DNA from: Flintibacter sp. KGMB00164
GTDB lineage: Bacteria; Bacillota; Clostridia; Oscillospirales; Oscillospiraceae
Reading direction: 5' to 3'
DNA: 64,000 nucleotides
Assembly (NCBI RefSeq): GCF_008727735.1
Contig: NZ_CP044227.1
Coordinates: 1,860,001-1,924,000, forward strand
Shown here: piece by piece, positions 18,256 to 27,340 of the stretch
Numbering within the stretch: position 1 is the stretch's first letter
How the letters are laid out: each line of letters starts with the position of its first letter
The notes under the pieces: model-generated
Databases searched by the model: none
What the model was told of the DNA's origin: nothing
The model's input: the letters and a program-made list of their open reading frames with translations, nothing else
Position numbers and translations under genes: made by a program

Positions 18256-21200
18256 TTATTTTACCACCACGTTTTCCTCCCCCAGCCGCTCCTTCAGGTC
18301 CTGAATGAGCGCCGGATGGATGAGGCACCGGGCGCCGTAGCGCTTTTTTGTGTCCTCAAAATACAGCACCGCCTGCCCCTCTCCAGGGAAAAAGGACAGC
18401 ACCAGCTCCACCTTCCGCATTCTGGGGTCCTGACGGCTGGGCATACGGATGTAGAGCCGCGGCTCCTTTTCTTGCTGCTGGATCTCGCCCTGATTCAGAG
18501 GAGCAATGGTGTCCACCATGATCTGGGGTTCCTTTTCATCCCGCACCGAGATCCGCCCGGTAACCAGCACTGCACTGTTCTCCCGGATATAGCCTCCGCT
18601 CTCCCCCAGCACCCGGGAAAAGCACAGCAGCTCCATGGAGGCCGTGTCGTCCTCCAGGTTCACATAGGCCATGAGGGTGTTGTTTCGGGTGGTGCGGGTT
18701 TTGTAGGTGGCGATCACACCGGCCACCGTCACCCGTTCCCCATCCCGGAAACGCTGGGGTCCCTCCTCCCCGTCAAAGTCGTTGAGGATGGAACCGATGG
18801 TCACCGCACCCCGCTTCCGGGCGATCTCCCGGTATGCGTCCATGGGATGGCCGGTGAGGTAGAGGCCGGTGACCTCCTTCTCCATGGTCATCAGCTCCTG
18901 GGGGGTGTACTCCGGAATGTCAGGCAGATGGAGGGTAGGCAGAGGTGTACTCTCCCCCTCTCCCCCGCCGAAGCCGAACAGGTCCATCTGGCCCTCCACG
19001 TTCCGCTTGCGGCTGGCAGCGATGCCGTCCAGCACCTGGCCGAACACCTGCATCAGTTGGGAGCGGCGGCACCCCATGCGGTCAAAGGCCCCCGCCTTAA
19101 TGAGGCTCTCCAGCACCCGCCGATTCAGATCGTGGTCAAACATGCGGTCGCAGAAGTCCATAAAGTCTGTAAAGGGACCGTGCTTGACACGCTCTTCCAG
19201 CATGGCGTTCATCACATTCCGGCCCACTCCCTTCAAGGCGGCCAGGCCAAAGCGGATGCCCTGGGGTGAAACGGTGAAGTTGGTCTCCGACTCGTTCACA
19301 TCGGGGGGCAGCAGCTGGATATCCCACTCCTTGCACTCGGCGATGTACTCGGCCACCTTCTCACTGGAGTCCAGCACCGAGGTGAGCAGAGCCGCCATAT
19401 ACTCCTTGGGGTGGTGGCATTTGAACCACGCCGTCTGGTAGGCCACCAGGGCATAGCACACCGCGTGTGCCTTGTTGAATGCGTAGTTGGCAAAGTCGTA
19501 GATCTCGTCATAGATGCTCTGGGCTACATTTTCAGGAATCCCGTTGGCGGCACAGCCGGCAATATTTCGCTCCGGGTCGCCGTGGAGGAAGGTCTCCCGC
19601 TCCTTCTCAATGTCCTTGACCTTCTTTTTGGACATGGCCCGGCGCACCATATCGGCCTGACCCAGGGAGTAGCCGCCCAGCTGCTGGAAGATCTGGATGA
19701 CCTGCTCCTGGTAGACGATGCAGCCGTAGGTATTGGACAGGATGGGCACCAGAGAGGGGTGCTTGTAGGTCACCTTCTCCGGGTTGTTCTTGCAGGAGAT
19801 GAACCGGGGAATGGATTCCATGGGGCCGGGGCGGTAGAGGGCCACGATGGCGGTAAGGTCCTCAATGCTGTGGGGCTTGAGGCCCACGCACACCCCGGTC
19901 ATGCCGGAGGATTCCATCTGGAACACGCCGGAGGTGCGCCCCTCCGAGATCATCCGGAAGGTAGCTTCATCGTCCTCGGGGATGTTGTGGATGTCAAAGT
20001 CCGGCTCCTTGCGCCGCACCAGCTTCACCGCGTCATCCAGCACAGTGAGGTTGCGCAGGCCCAGGAAGTCCATCTTCAGCAGCCCCAGTTCCTCCAGGGT
20101 GGTCATAATGTACTGGGTGACCACCAGGTCGTCGTTTTTGGCCAGGGGCACATAGTCGCTCACCGGGCGGCTGGTGATGACCACGCCGGCGGCGTGGGTA
20201 GAAGTGTTCCGGGGCATGCCCTCGATGGCCATGGCGGTATCGATGAGCTTTTTCACCTTGTAGTCGCTGTCGTAGGACTCCTTCAGTGGTTTGGAGAGCT
20301 TCAGAGCCTCCTCCAGGGTGATGTGCAGCGCTCCCGGTCCGCTGGGGATCTGCTTGGCGATGACGTCCACATCGGCGTAGGGCATGTTCAGCACCCGGCC
20401 CACGTCCCGGACAGCTGCCCGGGCTGCCATGGTACCGAAGGTGACGATCTGGGCCACATGGTCCGCGCCGTACTTCCGGGCCACGTAGTCGATGACCTCC
20501 TGGCGGCGGCGGATGCAGAAGTCGATGTCGATATCGGGCATGGTGACACGCTCGGGGTTGAGGAAGCGCTCGAAGTACAGGTTATATTTCATGGGGTCCA
20601 GGTCGGTGATGTTCAGGCAGTAGGACACCATGGAGCCCGCCGCCGAGCCGCGCCCCGGTCCCACCGGGATGCCGTGGCCTTTGGCGTAGGCAATAAAGTC
20701 GGAGACGATGAGGAAGTAATCCACAAAGCCCATCTTTTGGATCATTGCCATCTCATAGTCCAACTGCTTGCGGTACTCGGACGGCTCATCGGGATAGCGC
20801 CAGCGGAACCCGTCCAGACACAGCTTTTCAAAGTAGGCATAGCCGTCGCTCCACCCCTCGGGCAGCTGGAAGTGGGGCAGGTGGTACTTGCCGAAGGTGA
20901 AGTCCACGTTGCACAGCTCCGCGATCTTCGCTGTGTTGTCCAATGCCTCCCGGGGAAAGAGGGCGGCCATCTCCTCCTCACTTTTGACGTAGAACTCCTG
21001 GGTCTCAAACTTCATCCGTCCCGGGTCGTCCACCGTCTTGCCCATCTGGATGCACATGAGGATATCCTGCATCTCCGCGTCCTCCCGGCGCAGGTAGTGG
21101 GCGTCGTTGGTACACACCAGAGGAATACCGGTCTCCTCATGCAGGCGCAGGATGCCCTCATTCACCTTCTTCTGGGCGGGGATGTTGTGGTCCTGGAGTT

Positions 21201-21723
21201 CCAGGTAGTAGCCGTCCTCCCCAAAGAGCTCCCGCATTTCCAAAGCAACTTCTTTGGCTTTCTCATAGTCCCCAGCCATCAGCAGCTTGGGAATCTCGCC
21301 GCCCAGACAGGCGGACAGGGCAATGAGTCCTCCGCAGTGCTCCCGCAGCAGGTCCAGGTCGATGCGGGGCTTGATGTAAAAGCCCTCCAGAAATCCCTGA
21401 GAGACCATGTAGGACAGGTTGCGGTAGCCCTCCTCGTTGCGGCACAGCAGCACCAGGTGGGAGAAGGCGGCGTCGTACTCGTGGACCTTCTGAAAGCGGG
21501 TGCGGCCACGGGGCGCTACATAGACCTCACAGCCGATGATGGGCTTGATGCCCGCTCCCTTGCAGGCCCGGTAGAAGTCGATGACACCGTACATGACGCC
21601 GTGGTCCGTGATGGCTACCGCCTCCTGGCCCAGGTCTTTGACCCGCTGCACCAGCTTTTGGATGCGGCAGGCCCCGTCCAGCAGGGAAAATTCCGTATGA
21701 AGATGCAGGTGGACAAAGGACAT
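18256..21723 (-). CDS. dnaE: DNA polymerase III alpha subunit
   Basis: 1155 residues, type DnaE1. The N-terminal PHP domain keeps its metal-binding motifs (HLHLHTEFSLLDG, ITDHG). The polymerase core has the palm acidic motif PDIDIDFC, and the helix-hairpin-helix region and an OB-fold (VTVAGVIATYKTRTTRNNT) follow. The start at 21723 gives the usual MSFVHLHLH N-terminus with a GAGAGGA ribosome site; an upstream ATG would add 16 unrelated residues. In Clostridia the main replicase is normally PolC, with DnaE extending primers. Last gene of the murB-rapZ-yvcK-whiA block. Confidence 0.97.
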   Translation of the reverse strand: MSFVHLHLHTEFSLLDGACRIQKLVQRVKDLGQEAVAITDHGVMYGVIDFYRACKGAGIKPIIGCEVYVAPRGRTRFQKVHEYDAAFSHLVLLCRNEEGYRNLSYMVSQGFLEGFYIKPRIDLDLLREHCGGLIALSACLGGEIPKLLMAGDYEKAKEVALEMRELFGEDGYYLELQDHNIPAQKKVNEGILRLHEETGIPLVCTNDAHYLRREDAEMQDILMCIQMGKTVDDPGRMKFETQEFYVKSEEEMAALFPREALDNTAKIAELCNVDFTFGKYHLPHFQLPEGWSDGYAYFEKLCLDGFRWRYPDEPSEYRKQLDYEMAMIQKMGFVDYFLIVSDFIAYAKGHGIPVGPGRGSAAGSMVSYCLNITDLDPMKYNLYFERFLNPERVTMPDIDIDFCIRRRQEVIDYVARKYGADHVAQIVTFGTMAARAAVRDVGRVLNMPYADVDVIAKQIPSGPGALHITLEEALKLSKPLKESYDSDYKVKKLIDTAMAIEGMPRNTSTHAAGVVITSRPVSDYVPLAKNDDLVVTQYIMTTLEELGLLKMDFLGLRNLTVLDDAVKLVRRKEPDFDIHNIPEDDEATFRMISEGRTSGVFQMESSGMTGVCVGLKPHSIEDLTAIVALYRPGPMESIPRFISCKNNPEKVTYKHPSLVPILSNTYGCIVYQEQVIQIFQQLGGYSLGQADMVRRAMSKKKVKDIEKERETFLHGDPERNIAGCAANGIPENVAQSIYDEIYDFANYAFNKAHAVCYALVAYQTAWFKCHHPKEYMAALLTSVLDSSEKVAEYIAECKEWDIQLLPPDVNESETNFTVSPQGIRFGLAALKGVGRNVMNAMLEERVKHGPFTDFMDFCDRMFDHDLNRRVLESLIKAGAFDRMGCRRSQLMQVFGQVLDGIAASRKRNVEGQMDLFGFGGGEGESTPLPTLHLPDIPEYTPQELMTMEKEVTGLYLTGHPMDAYREIARKRGAVTIGSILNDFDGEEGPQRFRDGERVTVAGVIATYKTRTTRNNTLMAYVNLEDDTASMELLCFSRVLGESGGYIRENSAVLVTGRISVRDEKEPQIMVDTIAPLNQGEIQQQEKEPRLYIRMPSRQDPRMRKVELVLSFFPGEGQAVLYFEDTKKRYGARCLIHPALIQDLKERLGEENVVVK

Positions 21724-21739
21724 AGGATCCTCTCTTTCT

Positions 21740-22366
21740 CTATTGCGCGCGCTTTTTCTCCCAATGGGCATGGATCATCTGGCAGGTGCGGACAAAGATA
21801 TAGCCCAGCACGCCGCCGATAAAGTTCAAAATGGCGTCGTCCACGTCGGCAGCCCCAGTGGCCGTGCGCCACTGGAGATACTCCACCGCCACAGGGATAA
21901 CAGCCAGCAGCGGGATCGTCAGCCAAAACCGGCGCAGAGGCCGGAACAGGGCGGGCAGCAGCACCCCCATAGGCGCCATAATGACCACATTGCCCAGGAG
22001 ATTGAAGATGCTCACATGGCTGCCGGTGTTGCGGTAATAGCGGATATAGTTGCGGATGGTGTGGAAGGGCTCCAGATTGATATTGCCCCCCCAGCCACGG
22101 TCCATATGGAACAGGCCGCCGAAAAACAGCAGTACCGACAAAATGGCCAGGTAGTAAACCAAAAACACCCACAGCGCCCCCCGCAGATAGCGCCGCCGGG
22201 CCTCGCCCCGGGGCAGCTCCCACAGGCGCAGGGCCACCCCGATCCCCGCCACCAGTACGGTGACCACCGGCACCGACACCTGGGTCCATAACGTCAGGTG
22301 GTCGCCCAGCAGCAGCCAGATCAGGTTCAGGACTACGGCTGCGCCGTAGCAGATCAAATGGATCAT
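21740..22366 (-). CDS. VanZ-like membrane protein
   Basis: 208 residues with about five membrane helices. The VanZ pattern is clear: NLEPFHTIRNY, then NLLGNVVIMAPMGVLLP, then EYLQWRTATGAADVDDAILN and a final GGVLGYIF helix. VanZ itself gives low-level teicoplanin resistance, but most relatives are of unknown function. No other van gene is near, so resistance should not be inferred. Its start overlaps the whiA stop by four bases and it ends 16 bases before dnaE. Confidence 0.88.
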   Translation of the reverse strand: MIHLICYGAAVVLNLIWLLLGDHLTLWTQVSVPVVTVLVAGIGVALRLWELPRGEARRRYLRGALWVFLVYYLAILSVLLFFGGLFHMDRGWGGNINLEPFHTIRNYIRYYRNTGSHVSIFNLLGNVVIMAPMGVLLPALFRPLRRFWLTIPLLAVIPVAVEYLQWRTATGAADVDDAILNFIGGVLGYIFVRTCQMIHAHWEKKRAQ

Positions 22367-23274
22367 GGCTCGGCCTTCTCTTTTCCGCCCAGCTCCACCA
22401 GCTTGCGCAACCGGTGGTTCAGGGCGGACTTGGTGATGGGCGGGTCACACAGCTGGGCCAGCTGGGACAGGGTGTCCTCCGGGTTGGCCATGCGCAGGCG
22501 GGCGGTCTCCTGGAGCTTGTCGGGCAGCTTATCCAGCAGCCCCTGGCGCTCCAGGTTTCGGATGGCCTCCAGCTGGCTCTGGGCGGCCTCCACCGCCTTG
22601 TCCAGGTTGGCCGCGTCGCAGTTGACCCGGCGGTTGACGCTCCCCCGCAGGTTTTTCTCCAGCTTGGTGTTCATGATCTCCATGGCGGCCACCGGCGCGC
22701 CCACGGCGGTAAGGAAATCCTCAATGTACTCGCTCTGTTTAAAGTAGATAACGCTGTTTCCCTTTCGCGCGGCGGCCTTGGGGGTGAAATCGCACTCCCG
22801 CATGAGAGCCAGCATCTCCCGGCTCACATTCTGATGGGAGGTGGTCAGCTCCAGGTGATACCCCTTTTTCGGGTCGGTGACCGAACCACCCGCCAGAAAA
22901 GCCCCACGGAAGAAGGACATTCGGCAGCAGGGCTCCTCCAGGACAGCGAAGTTGATGTGCAGGGCCACAGCTTCTCCCTCCGCACCGTAGGTCTGGCGGA
23001 TGGTCTGCAGCTTCTTCGGGTCCTGAATAGAGAAAATATGCTTTCCTTCCCCCTGGGGAAGGCGGTCAAAGGTGATTTTAAAGGCCTTTTTGAACAGCAG
23101 GGGCAGTCGCTGGGCAAAGGCGTCGTGTTCGGTGACGATCCGCACCTCCCCGCCGGTAAAGGTGTTGCAGTACAGCAGCACCCCGTAGGCCTCCGCCTGG
23201 GCGCAGCACTTGCGGTGCAGCTCCCCCCGGCACAGCTCGTTTTTTACCTCGCCTCCAAAGGTCATGGTGTTCAC
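22363..23274 (-). CDS. whiA: WhiA, DNA-binding cell-division regulator
   Basis: 303 residues (family about 305-330). The N-terminal two thirds resemble a degenerate LAGLIDADG fold (RGAFLAGGSVTDPKKGYHLEL); the C-terminal part is a helix-turn-helix (LRMANPEDTLSQLAQLCDPPITKSALNHRLRKL). In Bacillus and Streptomyces WhiA affects cell division and chromosome segregation, in Bacillus together with YvcK/GlmR functions. It overlaps yvcK by four bases at one end and the VanZ-like gene by four at the other. Confidence 0.96.
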   Translation of the reverse strand: MNTMTFGGEVKNELCRGELHRKCCAQAEAYGVLLYCNTFTGGEVRIVTEHDAFAQRLPLLFKKAFKITFDRLPQGEGKHIFSIQDPKKLQTIRQTYGAEGEAVALHINFAVLEEPCCRMSFFRGAFLAGGSVTDPKKGYHLELTTSHQNVSREMLALMRECDFTPKAAARKGNSVIYFKQSEYIEDFLTAVGAPVAAMEIMNTKLEKNLRGSVNRRVNCDAANLDKAVEAAQSQLEAIRNLERQGLLDKLPDKLQETARLRMANPEDTLSQLAQLCDPPITKSALNHRLRKLVELGGKEKAEP

Positions 23275-24311
23275 TCCTCGATGATATAGCGGTTCTTCCC
23301 CCGGAAAATGCGCATGGCCCGCTGGCGGTAGATATCCAGCACCGCCTCGGCCAGCTTATCCGGGTCATGGCGGGCAAAATCGCCCTTCTCCCGGGCCACC
23401 GGGCGCTCCACCAGCTCCAGGCCCATGGCGGCAATGCGCTCCCGGTCCACAACCAGGGGCACCGCTCCTTCTTCTTCATAGCGGCCCAGCAGATTTTCCG
23501 GCACAGGGGCACAGTTGGCAAGACACAGGTCCACCATCCCCGGCGCGCCATGCTCCATGAGGGCCTGAACGTGGTCGGCGGCGGTGTACCCCTCCGTCTC
23601 GCCGTCCTGGGTCATGATGTTGCAGATGTAAATTTTCAGGGCATCGGTCTCCGCGATGGCCTGGGGAACCCCTTCCACCAGCAGATTGGGGATGACGCTG
23701 GTGTACAGACTTCCCGGCCCCAGCAGAATGAGGTCGGCATCCCGGATAGCCTCCAGAGCAGAGGGCAGGGGCTCGGGCTTGGCGGGGATCAGATTGACGT
23801 GGTGGATACGGCAGTCCTGCTGCTTTTTAAAGTCGCAGATCTTGGACTCCCCCACCACCTGGGTCCCGTTTTCAAACACCGCCTCCAGCTGCACGTCGGC
23901 GCTGGTGACAGGGATGACCTGGCCAGTGATGGCCAGAACCTGGCTCATCTGGCGCACCGCCTCCTCGAAAGAGCCGGTCACCCCGTTGAGGGCGGCCAAA
24001 ATCAGGTTGCCAAAGGACTGCCCCGCCAGCACACCATCGGAAAAGCGGTAGGTGAGCAGGCGCTGCATGATGGGCTCCGTGTTGGCCAAGGACTCCATAC
24101 AGTGGCGGATGTCCCCCGGCGGAGGCATACCAATATCCCGCCGGAGCATGCCGGAGCCTCCCCCGTCGTCGGCCACCGTGACCACGGCGGTGAGGTTTTT
24201 GGTGTATTTTTTCAGTCCCCGCAGCATGGTGGAAAGGCCGGTACCGCCACCGATGGCGACGATCTTGGGCCCCCGCTCCCACAGCTGGGTGTTGGGGATG
24301 GCGTCCAGCAT
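23271..24311 (-). CDS. yvcK: YvcK/GlmR, UDP-sugar-binding regulator of cell-wall precursor supply
   Basis: 346 residues, CofD-like fold. N-terminal IVAIGGGTGLSTMLRGLK is followed by TVADDGGGSGMLRRD and PGDIRHCM, all signatures of the YvcK branch. In Bacillus it binds UDP-GlcNAc and stimulates GlmS, and is needed on gluconeogenic carbon sources. It lies between rapZ (26-base gap) and whiA (overlap), the standard Firmicutes arrangement. Confidence 0.96.
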   Translation of the reverse strand: MLDAIPNTQLWERGPKIVAIGGGTGLSTMLRGLKKYTKNLTAVVTVADDGGGSGMLRRDIGMPPPGDIRHCMESLANTEPIMQRLLTYRFSDGVLAGQSFGNLILAALNGVTGSFEEAVRQMSQVLAITGQVIPVTSADVQLEAVFENGTQVVGESKICDFKKQQDCRIHHVNLIPAKPEPLPSALEAIRDADLILLGPGSLYTSVIPNLLVEGVPQAIAETDALKIYICNIMTQDGETEGYTAADHVQALMEHGAPGMVDLCLANCAPVPENLLGRYEEEGAVPLVVDRERIAAMGLELVERPVAREKGDFARHDPDKLAEAVLDIYRQRAMRIFRGKNRYIIEE

Positions 24312-24337
24312 AATAAATGCCTCCTTCTAGGACAAAA

Positions 24338-25198
24338 TCAGTTGCGCCCCATGTCCCGGTGGCTCTCGGTCACCGGGAAGCCCTGCCCGGCAACAAACTG
24401 AGCCAGTGCGTGGGCTACCGCCACCGAGCGGTGGTGTCCTCCGGTGCAGCCCACGGCAATGACCAGGGAGGTCTTCCCCTCCTCTGCATACCGGGGCAGC
24501 AGGTAGCTGACAAAATCGTTGAGGCGCTTAATAAATTCATCGCTCTGCGGGTAGGAAAACACATAGTCCCGAACTCCCTGGTCCAGGCCGGTTAGCCCCC
24601 GCAGCTCAGGAACGTAGTAAGGGTTGGGCAGAAAGCGCACGTCAAAGACCAGGTCGGCCTCCATAGGCACCCCGTGCTTGAAGCCGAAGGAGAGAACATG
24701 CACCTCCATCTTTCCCTCCTCTTTCCCCTTGGAAAAGAGGGACAGCAGCTTGCTGCGCAGCTGGCCCAGGGTCAGACCGGTGGTATCCACGATCCAGTCC
24801 GCCCGCTCCCGCAGGGGAGCCAGAACCTTCCGCTCCATCTGGATGGCCTGCTCCAGGGAGGCATACTCCTCCCCCAGGGGATGGACCCGCCGGGTCTCCT
24901 TATAGCGCTTGATGATAGTGGCATCCGAGGCGTCCATAAACAAAATGCGGTAGCTGCACTTCATGGCCGTCAAACGGTCCAGAGCCTGAAATAACCCCTC
25001 AAAATTGGTGCCGCCCCGGATATCGGTCACCAGTACCACCCGGTCATACTCCCCGTTTCCCCCCATGCCCAACTCGGCAAATTTGGGGATCAGCGGGACA
25101 GGCAGGTTATCCACACAAAAGTAGCCCAGATCCTCCATCACCGAGGCCGCCCGGCTCTTCCCTGCCCCGGACAGACCGGAAATAATCAAAAACTCCAC
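24338..25198 (-). CDS. rapZ: RapZ/YvcJ nucleotide-binding protein
   Basis: 286 residues. The P-loop GLSGAGKS is near residue 9; VTDIRGG and the C-terminal IAVGCTGGHHRSVAVA complete the family pattern. In Bacillus YvcJ is an NTPase; in enterobacteria RapZ guides RNase E to the GlmZ small RNA. GTG at 25196-25198 is the chosen start, with GAGGTG seven bases upstream; a TTG five codons earlier falls inside that ribosome site. Downstream of murB in the conserved cluster. Confidence 0.95.
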   Translation of the reverse strand: MEFLIISGLSGAGKSRAASVMEDLGYFCVDNLPVPLIPKFAELGMGGNGEYDRVVLVTDIRGGTNFEGLFQALDRLTAMKCSYRILFMDASDATIIKRYKETRRVHPLGEEYASLEQAIQMERKVLAPLRERADWIVDTTGLTLGQLRSKLLSLFSKGKEEGKMEVHVLSFGFKHGVPMEADLVFDVRFLPNPYYVPELRGLTGLDQGVRDYVFSYPQSDEFIKRLNDFVSYLLPRYAEEGKTSLVIAVGCTGGHHRSVAVAHALAQFVAGQGFPVTESHRDMGRN

Positions 25199-25256
25199 AA
25201 ACACACACCTCAAGTTTTCTCTCTCTGGGGACGCTCTCCCCTACGCCGCCCGACTC

Positions 25257-26168
25257 TCACCCCAGCCGGCGCACCTCCATCTCCAGCTCCACGCCGGTCT
25301 GTTCCCGTACGCGGCGCTGGACCTCCCTCACCAGAGCCAGCACGTCGGCACAGGTGGCTCCTCCCCGGTTGATGACAAAGCCCGCGTGCTTCTCCGACAC
25401 CTGGGCACCTCCCACCGTGAAGCCCTTCAGGCCGCACTGGTCGATAAGAGCAGCGGCGAAGTAGCCCTGGGGCCGCTTGAACATGGACCCGGCGCTGGGG
25501 TACTCCAGAGGCTGCTTGGACTTTCTCTTCTGAGCCAGCTCCGCCATCTGGGCGCGGATATTCTCCTCCTGTCCCAGCTCCAGCTCCAGCACCGAGGAGA
25601 GGATCACGTCCTCCCCCTGAGAAAAGACGCTGTGGCGGTAGGAGAAGTCATGCTCCTCCCCTACGATCTCCTTCACCGCTCCCTCAGGGGTGAGACACCG
25701 GGTGCGGCGCACGACCTGCACCATCTCGCCTCCGTAGGCTCCGGCATTCATCATGACAGCGCCTCCCAGAGTACCGGGAATTCCCCCGGCAAACTCCAGG
25801 CCGGTCAGTCCCTCTCCGGCGGCAAAGGAGGCCAACCGGGCCAGGGTAACGCCTGCCCCGACGGTGATCTCCCGCTCTCCGGTACGCTCCAGACGGCTCA
25901 GTCCGGTCATATCCAGCACAAAAGCCTGCACGCCTTCATCGGCCACCAGCAGGTTGGAGCCGTTGCCCAACACCACCAGAGGGATCTGGTTCTCCCGGGC
26001 GAGCCGGACGCACGCCAGCACCTGCTCCTCGTTTGTGGGCCGGGCCATGAGGGGCACCGGGCCGCCGATACGGAAGGTGGTGTGGCGGGCCATGGGCTCC
26101 TCTTTCAGCAGCTCCATGTCGGGGCAGCACTTTTGTAATTGATCAAACAACTGGTCAAATTGATCCAT
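25257..26168 (-). CDS. murB: UDP-N-acetylenolpyruvoylglucosamine reductase
   Basis: 303 residues. MurB reduces the enolpyruvyl group to form UDP-MurNAc in peptidoglycan synthesis, using FAD and NADPH. The FAD-binding region (VVLGNGSNLLVADEG) and the type II signature ending in GSMFKRPQGYFAAALIDQCGLKG are seen; the serine of GSMFK is the expected proton donor. The ATG at 26168 has GGAGG five bases upstream; the longer in-frame start has none. First gene of the cluster. Confidence 0.96.
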   Translation of the reverse strand: MDQFDQLFDQLQKCCPDMELLKEEPMARHTTFRIGGPVPLMARPTNEEQVLACVRLARENQIPLVVLGNGSNLLVADEGVQAFVLDMTGLSRLERTGEREITVGAGVTLARLASFAAGEGLTGLEFAGGIPGTLGGAVMMNAGAYGGEMVQVVRRTRCLTPEGAVKEIVGEEHDFSYRHSVFSQGEDVILSSVLELELGQEENIRAQMAELAQKRKSKQPLEYPSAGSMFKRPQGYFAAALIDQCGLKGFTVGGAQVSEKHAGFVINRGGATCADVLALVREVQRRVREQTGVELEMEVRRLG

Positions 26169-26265
26169 TGTGACCTCCAAATTCCTTGCGGATTTCAAAT
26201 ATAACAAATGGAATTACGCGGCCGCTGCCGCGAGAAGAAACCGATTTGCAGTTTATTCAGCAGAC

Positions 26266-26293
26266 ATTATATTATAGCAAATTTCACCGTCAA
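26266..26293 (-). promoter_or_regulatory. Promoter of the murB-dnaE cluster
   Basis: Reverse strand TTGACG (26288-26293), a 16-base spacer and TATAAT (26266-26271), about 95 bases upstream of the murB ATG. The 221-base gap up to 26389 otherwise holds only this and the next terminator. Confidence 0.72.
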
Positions 26294-26328
26294 ATAAAAT
26301 AGTACAACCGCAACTTTACCCAATATAA

Positions 26329-26366
26329 ATTCCCCCGGCCGGAGCGCTTCCTCTGGCCGGGGGAAT
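26329..26366 (-). terminator. Terminator after hprK-glucokinase
   Basis: A 12-bp perfect stem (ATTCCCCCGGCC / GGCCGGGGGAAT) with a 14-base loop, followed on the reverse strand by TTTATATT. It lies 24 bases after the glucokinase stop. Confidence 0.8.
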
Positions 26367-26389
26367 CCCATTTGGTTCACGCGGAAAGA

Positions 26390-27337
26390 TCAGAACATAT
26401 TGCACAGCATGGCAGCACCCACCACACCTGCGTCGTTGCCCAGGCTGGCCCGCTCGATGCGGGGCAGGTGGTCCTTGTCGAAGCTGCCCCGGTGGACCAG
26501 CTCACGCAGGGGATTGAGCAGCAGGTCATCGTCGGCATTGCTGATACCGCCGCCCAGACAGACGATCTCGGGGAACAGCACGTTCACCAGGTTAATGAGG
26601 CCCATGGACAGGCCCTCCAGGTAACGGTCCAGCGCCTTGCGGGCCGTGGCGTCGCCCTCACGCACCGCCTGGAAGGTGGTACGGCCCTCCAGCTTGCGGG
26701 TGTCTCCGTCGCACAGCTGCCACAGCATGCTGTCCCGGTTGTACTCCATCTCCTCCCGGGTCAGACGAACCAGAGCGGTAGCGGAGCCGTACTGCTCCCA
26801 GCAGCCCAGGTTGCCGCAGCCGCAGCGCACCCCGTTGGGATGGATGATCATGTGGCCAGCCTCCATACCGGCGCCGCCGTGGCCGATGTAGAGCTTTCCG
26901 CCCCGGACCATGCCGCTGCCGATACCGGTGCCCAGAGTGATGACCAGAGCAGGGTCAAAGCCCTTGGCAGAGCCCGCCCAGTACTCACCCACCGCGGCGC
27001 AGTCGGCGTCGTTGCCCAGGTAGACAGGAATCTTCAGGTCCTCCTGGAAAATTTCCCGGAAGGGGGTGTTGTAGAAGGGCATATTGGTGGTCTTGATCAC
27101 CATACCCGTCTTATTGCTCACCAGACCGGGCAGGCCCACGCCCGCCGCCTGAATCTCAGAGAGCGGACAGTCGGCCTCTTTGGCTGCCTGAAGAGACAGC
27201 TTGGCCAGCTGGCGGGTCAGCTCCTCCGCCGTCATGCTCTTATCCACCGGGCAGGACGCCTTGTGCAGGATCTTACCGTTCTCATCTACCAGTCCGGCCA
27301 CCAGGTTGGTGCCGCCTACGTCAATTCCGATATACAT
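26390..27337 (-). CDS. ROK-family glucokinase
   Basis: 315 residues. N-terminal phosphate-binding motif GIDVGGTNLVAGLV; ROK signature with zinc ligands in HPNGVRCGCGNLGCWEQYGS (about 155-175); sugar-binding Asn-Asp pair in NDADCAAVGEYW. It most likely phosphorylates glucose with ATP (GlcK type); N-acetylmannosamine or other ROK substrates are possible. It starts three bases after hprK, linking sugar phosphorylation with catabolite control. Confidence 0.88.
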   Translation of the reverse strand: MYIGIDVGGTNLVAGLVDENGKILHKASCPVDKSMTAEELTRQLAKLSLQAAKEADCPLSEIQAAGVGLPGLVSNKTGMVIKTTNMPFYNTPFREIFQEDLKIPVYLGNDADCAAVGEYWAGSAKGFDPALVITLGTGIGSGMVRGGKLYIGHGGAGMEAGHMIIHPNGVRCGCGNLGCWEQYGSATALVRLTREEMEYNRDSMLWQLCDGDTRKLEGRTTFQAVREGDATARKALDRYLEGLSMGLINLVNVLFPEIVCLGGGISNADDDLLLNPLRELVHRGSFDKDHLPRIERASLGNDAGVVGAAMLCNMF

Positions 27338-27340
27338 GGT

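Noticed and set aside
21740..22366. Glycopeptide resistance from the VanZ-like gene
   Set aside because: No vanHAX or regulatory genes are present, and VanZ-like proteins are widespread without resistance.
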